A stretch of DNA of 64,000 bases, from contig NC_030381.2 in NCBI RefSeq assembly GCF_001625215.2, positions 51,979,214 through 52,043,213 on the forward strand. Reading direction: 5' to 3'. The first letter of the stretch is position 1, and each line of letters starts with the position of its first letter. Positions 56,525 through 64,000 of the stretch are shown here, one piece after another. A program made the translations under genes and the position numbers. Under the pieces are notes generated by a model. That model made no database searches. It saw only the letters and a program-made list of their open reading frames with translations, and was not told the origin of the DNA. Origin of the DNA: Daucus carota subsp. sativus. Taxonomy: Eukaryota; Streptophyta; Magnoliopsida; Apiales; Apiaceae.

Positions 56525-57188
56525 GAAGCAGTGTGCTTGTTCCTGTAATATTACATGGCTACATATTTGAATGCTTCTTTTGTTTCGGATTTGCTGAGGT
56601 TCATGCATGAATTTTATTTGTTCTTGAGTAACTTTGTTAAGTTCCAGGCTCTGTAGTTCAAAATTGTTTGTAGTGAAGATGGCTATATCCGTGAACTTAA
56701 GAGTGAATTCCCAGAAATTGGTGGAAAGCAACTTACTGAAAAAAGTGCAAAGAAACGGAAGAGATTAAACTCCATTGAGTATGCTGTAAGGCCGTCTAAA
56801 ACCGAAATAGTTTAGAGCGTATATCCAGTATTTATAAGCAAATGAAAATATATGTATATCCAAAAAGAAAAGGCAACACACCACTAGTGGTGACTCCTTT
56901 ACCATTGTCAAATTATATGTTCCTGTTATAACTTGAAAATAACTTGTAAACATTGCGTTCCAGGTGACAATATATCTCACGCATTACATCAGACAACTGT
57001 CTACTCAATTCTTTGAAACTTTTAAGGAGGTTTCTCTGATCCCATAACCTGTAGCTTGTAGGAGATATATTCAAGTCAGCACAATTTGCATCCAAATTTT
57101 TGGAGGTGAAAACATTATTTCATCTTTATAAGGTGTTCCACAGCAGAACGTCCAATTATTGGGTGCAATAGAGAATTATTCAAATTCA
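56525..57188. other. Mixed fragments downstream of the TNL gene
   Basis: Copy 2 of the 45-bp dispersed fragment is at 56636-56680 and continues in frame as GYIRELKSEFPEIGGKQLTE then KSAKKRKRLNSIEYA (to about 56790), which looks like coding sequence of an unknown protein cut from its context. On the minus strand 56913-57110 has an open frame with DLNISPTSYRLWDQRNLLKS, possibly a last exon of the TNL transcript; I cannot connect it by splice sites with confidence. Confidence 0.35.
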
Positions 57189-60100
57189 CTAGTAAGACTG
57201 AATGGCCCGTCTCACCGGTCTCCTCCCACATCTGGTACATATTCTCCTCCCACATCCAGAACAGATCCTGCGAAAAATAGACTCCAGCAATACATCTCCT
57301 CTGACTCCACCATGTCCAAGGAAGTATAGCTGTGTAGTTCCACGATGTCCCCATGGCTTTATATTCTGCAGAATGACACAGGTTTGTTCAATGTTGGGTA
57401 ACTTGGCTGAGTGATCACCTGCCTGTTCTTGCTCTTCATATACAAGATGGACTCCAACCTCCACCTCAAAACTAGTATTATAATGCCAATCGTATACAAA
57501 AATATTGACCTCATCTCCAGGTCCCATTTCGTGACTACCGAATTTCCAATGGCTTAACCATGTCATGTATTCATCGCCATCAGGAACTCCATGACACCTT
57601 GGAGAATATATGATCATTCTTTTCTTTGTCTTGTTAGTGATTACGATGAACAAACTTCTTATTGAGCCTGGGACAAATTTGTACCAAACACGAGTGTTTA
57701 GGTATCTAAGTTTAGAATGTGATGATACGACAAAGGATTTTGAAGCCATGTTATGTTTATTAGTGAACAATATGGGAACACTACTCCCTGGGTAAAAAAT
57801 GCTGAATGTTCCCCCCCTGCAATGATTTTCATATACTCCCTGTAAAGTGAAATCATTAAATGAATTGAAAGTAATTATCTACTTCAACTTATTAACATTC
57901 ATGTTATATAATAATATTTGATATTTAATTTTATTATGAACATCTAACTATATTATAATAATATGCATTTTTAATTAAAAATACATTTTTAAATATATAA
58001 TAAATGTTGGGTTAGTATATTTTTATTGGTTTTGTTAAATAAGTTTTTTATTTAATATGTTGAATAAGTTTTTAATAGTTAATCCAGTTAAAACATTAAT
58101 TAATAATTGGCCCAAAGAGATATGTTTCAAAATAAAAAGATCTATAAGAACATGTTACACATTAATGAGATCTGCAGACCCAAATATTGATAGATCATAA
58201 TGACCAAATATTTAATGATTTAGCTTTAATAAATAATAAAAGATCTATTAAAACATGTTATGAATTAAAAAGGCTCGAATGCCCAAATACTGACTCATCA
58301 TAACGACCAAACTTTTAACGTTTTGGTTTTAATAAATAATAAAAAATCCATGTTTTATATTAAGGAGGTCGGCACAAATACCGACTAATCGAACTTTTAA
58401 ATTTTTTTGATTCAATAGGTAATAAAAAGATATATTATAACATGTTATTAATTTAGGAGGTCCGTATGCCCAAATACCGACCATACTTTTAATGTTTTGG
58501 TTTTAATGACATAGTATAAATATCTTTGCTAATATCCGTATATTACATTATATAAGTCAGGCAAACCTGATAAACCAAATCAAGTTTTTAAATTTGCACA
58601 ATATGTTCTACTCTAAGACATTACGGAAGATTATTCTAAGACATAAAGGAAGTTTTTTTTTTTAACTCTAGCTTGTTCTACTCCAAGAGAAATAGGAAGT
58701 CAAGTAATTGATACAAGATAAATAATATCCCTTTTCTTATAAACGAAGAAATAAAAAATGTGAAAATAAAATAAAGTACCCTCAATAACATATATTAATA
58801 TTTAAATAATACTTATAGATACATGATAAAAAAATATATCTTTTCTTAATACAAAATAATGTTTTATCAATCCATATATGTTTACACATTTAGTATTAAT
58901 AATTATCAAAGATGATGGAACTATGTATAATATGCTTTTCTGGACATTTTTATATATGTAACTAAAAATATTTTTATACACCTGAGTATCAAAAATTTCA
59001 TATAAGAATCATTAAGTTATAAAACCTTAATTATCAAGGTTTTACCATAAATATTATCCTAGGAGACATAAGTATCTTATAATTAGGAAAATTACAGGCA
59101 AACACATAATCAGCTGCTCGCGTACAAACAAACAGATACAAGAGTAAGAGAGAACACCTGTATCGGGCAACTTGTTTCCGTAAATGTGGATTTATTGTAT
59201 AATCTTATCTGGATTCTTTTCTTGGATTCCACATCATCAATACCACAATTTTTGATCATTTCTGAATCCATTTTTTCTAATGGTACAACCTTGAAACTCT
59301 TTTCCATCTCAAGTAGTTTCTTGCATCTCCATGGAGAAGCAACACTTATCAAAGATGCGCCTTCTTTGCATCTAATTTTCTCCAATAACGGGCAATCTGT
59401 GACATGCAAGCTATCTATGTTCGGTAAATTTTCAAGTGCTTGAAGCTGGTTGCAATATCTTAATGTAAGCCTCTTGAGCATTTTTACACCTTCGAAGCAT
59501 TCTGGTAGGAAACGGATTGGGTTGTTACTCAAGTCTAAGTACTTGAGTGAGGGTGCAGCAATGAAATCCTTCGGAAAAGCATTATCATGTAGATTGCAAT
59601 TCACCAAACTCAATCTTCTAATAGACTTGAACGGTAAAGAACTCAACAGAAGTTGGGAACCTAGATTCCGTTTGGATACCCAACCCCAAAAATATATCGG
59701 CCATGATACATATTCCTCAATTACAAAGCTTGAATTACCAAAATCAAGTCCATCAGCCTGGAAAACCTTCAAAGATTCCATCTCTTTCATCGCTGCAGGA
59801 AGCGTACTAAGATTTGAACAACCTGAGATGATTAGTGTTTCCAGTAACTTTAGCATTCCCAAATTTTTTGAAAGCTTCCTTAAATTTATGCAGTCCTTTA
59901 GATTCATGATCAGGAGTCCTTCAGCCATTTGAATAGATTCATTAATCTCGACTAGGCTTGCACAACCTTCAAGGATCAATTGCTCAAGAACACGAAGTTG
60001 GGAAAAATTTGGCGATTCCACAACGCAATGGCAGTGGCTAAGATTTAGAATCTTTAGTGATCCAAGACACTGCAGAAGATATAAAAAAAAACTTAAAGTT

Positions 60101-61660
60101 AAAACTAAAAAAAAATATTACACCACCTTTTTTCATAAATTATTTTTTGAGGACAATGTATAATTAGCACGGAGTACCATATTTCCCTGCACCAGTTTTT
60201 GCAATTTACTATTTTGCATGTCAATAGCAACTAAGCTACTCAAAGGGAAGTCATCTGGTAAAGATCTTTGAGTATATCCATGCCAACATAACCATTTCAA
60301 CTTTTTAGGGAAGTCCCTGTAACCTCCACGTAGCTGTACTTTGTTCAGCTTAAGTAGTCTTAGCTTGTGCATCATCGAGAAAGCTTTTGTACTCAACTCG
60401 GTCTGATATGCATTTGTCATATCCATGTCTAGTGCCAGACCTTCTATTGCTCTAGTACCCTGGAATGAAAATATTATAAGCAGTAGATTGTACAATTAAA
60501 TTTTGACATGAAAAAGATGTAATTTTATAGTACTGATCAAACAGCTGTCTTACTGTTTCATCTTCTAATATTTCAACGGAGTCCCTATAGTGCCACAGTC
60601 TACTCCATTCCCCTGGATCCTTTGGTGATTGCTGACGGACAATTTCTCTACCCATGCTTTCTATCAACTGATGCATTCTCAGCTTTCCATATGTATCAAT
60701 TTTCAACAGACATCTATCAACAAGATTATCAACACCAATTGTTGTATAGTATTTACATGCATCCAATATCACGACCACAGAAGATTTGGCCTCTCCATTG
60801 AAGAAACACGCAAGCTCAAGAAATAATTCTCTATCATGATCATCTGGCAAAGATTCATAGCTTATTTTTAATATCTTCTGGAGTTTAGAGTGAGTAAAAG
60901 TTTCCAATTTCTGTATCGCACTCGTCCAGACAGCTCTCATCTTGCCATGCAGAGAAGCACCTAGAACCTCAAGAGCTAAAGGAAGACCTTGGCATTGCTT
61001 TAGTATCTTCTCTGACTGCTCTATGTAACATTCTGGGGGGTGACTGTCTCGAAATGCATGCCAACTAAACAACTCCAATGAATTACTAACATTCATTGTA
61101 TCGACAGCATATCTCTTGCAATGTTTATGAGCATTCAGCAAATGCACATTCCGTGTCGTTAGCATAATTTTGCTTCCATGGTAAAACCACTCTCGCATCC
61201 CAAAGATTGCATCTAACTGTTCACTTTGATCCACATCATCCAAAACTATCAGAAGTTTCCTACCATGAAGGGCTCTTCGTATCTTATGAATGCCATCATT
61301 AAGATTGTTGACAGCTGGTGTCTTTCCCTTGGAAATATCTGAAAGAAGTTGTCTTTGTAAACACAGTAAACCATCTGGCCGTTCAGAATATTCCCTTATA
61401 TTTTCTAAAAAACTACCACCTTCAAATAGTTGAAAGCTCGTGTTATAAACATATTTTGCAATAGTTGTCTTTCCCACTCCACCAATACCATACAATGCAA
61501 ACACTTCCAAATTAGCAGAACCATCTCTTAACCATAAATTAATGGCATGTAATGAATCATTAATTCCAACAAGATGCGGAGTGATACTTGATAAGCCCAA
61601 ATATGCGTGGTCTCCATTTCTGCGGTTGATTTCTGATGTTGCTGCTGCTAAGTTGGGAGC
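57189..61660 (-). CDS. TIR-NBS-LRR (TNL) disease-resistance protein, partial (TIR exon not in window)
   Basis: An intracellular immune receptor of the TNL class. Exons found: 60554-61660 (NB-ARC), 60178-60459 and 59158-60069 (LRR), 57189-57839 (C-JID), all phase 0, 983 residues in total. NB-ARC motifs are P-loop GIGGVGKTT, kinase-2 LLIVLDDVDQ, RNBS-B GSKIMLTTRN, GLPLAL and MHQLIESMGREIV (MHQ rather than MHD). The LRR exon starts TRAIEGLALDMDMT, the usual TNL linker; LRRs include LEQLILEGCASLVEINESIQ and LKYLDLSNNPIRFLPECF. The C-terminal jelly-roll (C-JID) has FYPGSSVP, IYSPRCHGVPDGDEYMTWLS and HWKFG. The NB-ARC exon opens right after a TTTTGCAG acceptor, so a 5' TIR exon is expected, but none exists up to 64000. 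The gene may be split by insertions, or the intron may be long. The 3' end beyond 57370 is uncertain: another splice could end the protein differently. Confidence 0.82.
57840..59157. repeat. TNL intron filled by a tandem AT-rich repeat
   Basis: Between the LRR and C-JID exons. At about 58100-58530 four loosely related units of 100-130 bp carry CCCAAATACCGAC, then AACTTTTAATGTTTTGGTTTTAA, then AATAAAAAGATCTAT and AACATGTTA. The same units appear at 47640-48115. The rest is AT-rich with no coding sequence. Confidence 0.6.
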
Positions 61661-62693
61661 CTGCAAAACAAGGCTCGACCGGGGGTGGTGGCCGTCAAGC
61701 CCCTCCGGTGTAAGAATGAGAATCCGTTTATTTAGAAAACAAGAAGAGAGTATGTGAGAGTAAAAGAGTCCCCCCTAAAAGAATGATACCTTAACCTTTA
61801 TAAAGAGTGACCATCTCGTCCTGTCATCCTCCTGTGTCATTTATTTGTGTGATAGAATATATATATATTGTAACAGTAAAAGCATTGCAGAGCGGGTAAA
61901 AGACTACGGAGGCGGGCATTATATAACGGAACCGGGTAAAAGACCCTGCTCAAGCGGGGTACTATCATTGCCCCCCACTCCTTTAACTTACTTTAGTGAG
62001 TTGGAGGAGTATAAGATACCGCGGGAGTGTTTTAGGATTTTTTGCCTGATCATGAATACTATCAAAAGTGTATGTGTGACTGGATCAATTAACTTACTCT
62101 GTATTGTGCAAATCTTACAACAGTAAAAAGCTAATAATGATTTTGTTGTCCAGAGTTTTGTTTATGTTGGTGTGTAGTGATTCATATCTATTTACAGTAG
62201 ATATTGATACCTGTTGTGACATGACCTCCTTTGCTAATAGGCACATGCTCTCAAGCGTTCTCGTCATGTCTCCGGGTGGCGGGCATAGTTCTCGTGATCC
62301 ATTGCTTAAATGGTTGTTAACGTGTACTTATGGTAGCAGGTACTACCATTGCCCCCCTGCTTCTTTGAATTACTTTAGTGGTTCGAGGAAGCAATTAGAC
62401 TTGGTGCCTTGGATCCGAATTTTGAGTACAAGATTTATGGACAATTTAAACTGGTGGAGGCGGGTACTACAACCATGAATTGCGCTCTTTCACCTGTCTC
62501 ATTTCCTGTATAGTACATAATGTCATAAAATTTGCATAATGTAAAAGTAAATGATACGCCATGTGTATAGAGAATATATTATGATGTGGAGAAAGCGTGT
62601 GAAAATGATAATGTTCCGGAGGAGGACACTATCATTGCCCCCCACTCCTCTAACTTATTGTAGTGAGTTGGAACGGGGTGTGGTCTGTCTATG
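61661..62693. repeat. Upstream region of TNL with three copies of a 45-bp module
   Basis: A GTACTATCATTGCCCCCC-type module, continuing into a purine/pyrimidine stretch with ACTTTAGTGAGTTGGAGGAG, occurs at about 61960-62010, 62340-62392 and 62626-62675. The stretch 61675-61720 is GC-richer (GGGGGTGGTGGCCGTCAAGC). Mobile-element ends (LTR or otherwise) were not found. No TIR coding sequence is present. Confidence 0.6.
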
Positions 62694-63037
62694 TAGTCCG
62701 TCATGTGTTGTGTTTGTGTATGAGGGTGAAGTCCCATATTATTTGATAGTAACGGGATGTAGTCCGTCATATGTTGTGTTTGTGTATGGGGGTGAAGTCC
62801 CATATTATTTGATAGTAACGGGATGTAGTCCGTCATATGTTGTGTTTGTGTATGGGGGTGAAGTCCCATATTATTTGATAGTAACGGGATAGTCCGTCAT
62901 GTGTTGTGTTTGTGTACGGGGGTGAAGTCCCATATTATTTGATAGTAACGGGATAGTCCGTCATGTGTTGTGTTTGTGTATGGGGGTGAAGTCCCATACT
63001 ATTTGATAGTAACGGGATAGTCCGTCATGTGTTGTGT
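62694..63037 (+). repeat. Tandem array of 66/64-bp units
   Basis: TAGTCCGTCAT(G/A)TGTTGTG begins at 62694, 62760, 62826, 62890, 62954 and 63018, so there are five full units and a partial sixth. The first two periods are 66 bp; the next three are 64 bp, from loss of GT in GGGATGTAGTCC. Units share GGGGGTGAAGTCCCATATTA and TTTGATAGTAACGGGAT. Confidence 0.95.
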
Positions 63038-63207
63038 TACTGCAATGATGCTCAGAGAATAGCTTGAGTAGATTCTTCAAGAGTGACGTCCTAATTGTCT
63101 TGTTGTTGATATATTTTCGTGTTCTAGAGAACAGATGAGGCTCCGCAAGCCTGATTATGCTTTTGAGATCATCGGAGTGGATTGACGTCCGAGAGTTCCG
63201 CTCAGCT

Positions 63208-63427
63208 ATTCATTTTCTATGAAGTTGTGCTGATGCTTTGGAAGTCCTTCTCTGGCTTTCGACTTGTTGAAATCTTTCTTCTTCTTTTTTTTTAATAGCA
63301 ACAAGAGTAATGTGCCCATTCATTTTCTATGAAGTTGTGCTGATGATTTGGAAGTCCTTCTCTGGCTTTCGACTTGTTGAAATCTTTCTTCTTCTTTTTG
63401 TTATAGCAGCAACAGTAATGTGCCCGA
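63208..63427 (+). repeat. 110-bp tandem duplication
   Basis: Two units start at 63208 and 63318 with ATTCATTTTCTATGAAGTTG and share GGAAGTCCTTCTCTGGCTTT and CGACTTGTTGAAATCTTTCTTC. They differ by a few substitutions and indels near the T-rich tract. Confidence 0.92.
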
Positions 63428-63553
63428 AGCTCTATCAACAGCTCGGCAAATAGTGTATCCAGCCTGAATAGTTGTTGATGATCCTGGAAAGATAGTTTTG
63501 TCGGGTGTCGTTTCTCTCCCAGAAGTTATCCATCAGTTTGCTGCAGTATTGTC

Positions 63554-63602
63554 ATTCTTCTTCCTTCTTCTTCTTCTTCTTCTTCTTCTTCTTTTTTTTT
63601 TC
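63554..63602 (+). repeat. (CTT)n microsatellite and T tract
   Basis: About a dozen CTT units lead into a run of T. The flanking sequence to 64000 has no coding or RNA feature I can name. Confidence 0.9.
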
Positions 63603-64000
63603 GATCTCGGAGGGTCTGAATGAGGCTGGTTTTCTAAATAGTTGGTGGATGTTCCCGGAACTTTAATTTCTTTATCTGTGTTGTTTTGGAAACGAGGGCT
63701 CAAAAGTCAGCAATTCCTTTCTTGTTGGCTTGATTCCATTAGATGAAGTATCCGGTTTGGGCTTCAGTATTCTTCATAAGTTGATTCAACAAAGTCTTTC
63801 TGAGATGGCACAGATTTAATTAGGAGCTTGATGCATAATTTTACAACTCGATTTCGGCTATTCCTGTAGATATGGTATGGTGGAGCTTTTCGACACTGTA
63901 AAGCTTGCCATTTCGCTTGTCATTGCATCCGCTGCTCTTTCAACTAGACTTGAGTCTTCAAATTTGTGTTGAATGTCATCCTCAGGCTTGTACATGGCTT

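Noticed and set aside
62551-62892. 113-codon open frame with a 22-residue repeated peptide
   Set aside because: It is produced by a 66-bp tandem repeat, a multiple of three; the frame breaks as soon as the period becomes 64 bp. No start context or homologue.
62694-63037. CRISPR-like array
   Set aside because: Units are contiguous repeats with no unique spacers, in a plant nuclear sequence.

Overview
The window is nuclear DNA of a eudicot plant. The protein-coding genes are split by many short introns, the spacers are AT-rich, and the families are plant-specific: a vacuolar sorting receptor, a DUF674 protein, a GH28 polygalacturonase, a GH79 heparanase-like protein and a TIR-type NBS-LRR gene. 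The TIR-type resistance gene argues against a monocot. The LTR and foldback style would suit an asterid such as an Apiaceae species, but that is only an impression.

Layout. At 0.9-1.1 kb are the first exons of an unrecognised secreted protein (-), which runs off the left edge. At 1.9-13.7 kb is BDP1, the TFIIIB B'' subunit (+); its probable leader intron contains a 4.06 kb solo LTR that carries a nested hAT-type MITE. At 14.5-19.5 kb is a repeat-rich stretch with a SINE-like sequence, two diverged copies of a ~600 bp module (one leading into an F-box-associated fragment, the other into a broken DNMT1/MET1 fragment) and foldback elements. MFAP1, a spliceosome component (-), lies at 20.9-22.8 kb. 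A mARC-type MOSC protein (+) lies at 25.7-29.2 kb. SF3A1, a U2 snRNP component (+), lies at 30.8-34.4 kb and converges on a vacuolar sorting receptor (-) at 35.0-38.3 kb. A polygalacturonase (-) lies at 40.0-41.6 kb. A nucleoredoxin-like protein with no thioredoxin CxxC motif (-) lies at 43.7-46.7 kb. A DUF674 gene (+, 49.2-50.9 kb) and a truncated inverted DUF674 copy (-, 55.2-56.1 kb) flank a heparanase-like gene (+, 52.0-54.2 kb). A TNL resistance gene (-) at 57.2-61.7 kb lacks its TIR exon inside the window; the DNA upstream of its NB-ARC exon, to the right edge, is full of tandem and modular repeats.

The housekeeping genes (BDP1 for Pol III transcription, MFAP1 and SF3A1 for splicing, the VSR for vacuolar sorting) occupy the left two thirds. 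The right third is accessory: cell-wall and matrix glycosidases, the degenerate redoxin, DUF674 and the resistance gene. Neighbours do not form operons. The main story outside the genes is layered transposon insertion (several elements with perfect target-site duplications), captured or copied gene fragments, and recent tandem and inverted duplications.

Exon boundaries were worked out by eye from splice consensus and frame. Every multi-exon gene reported as complete sums to a multiple of three. UTR limits are approximate.
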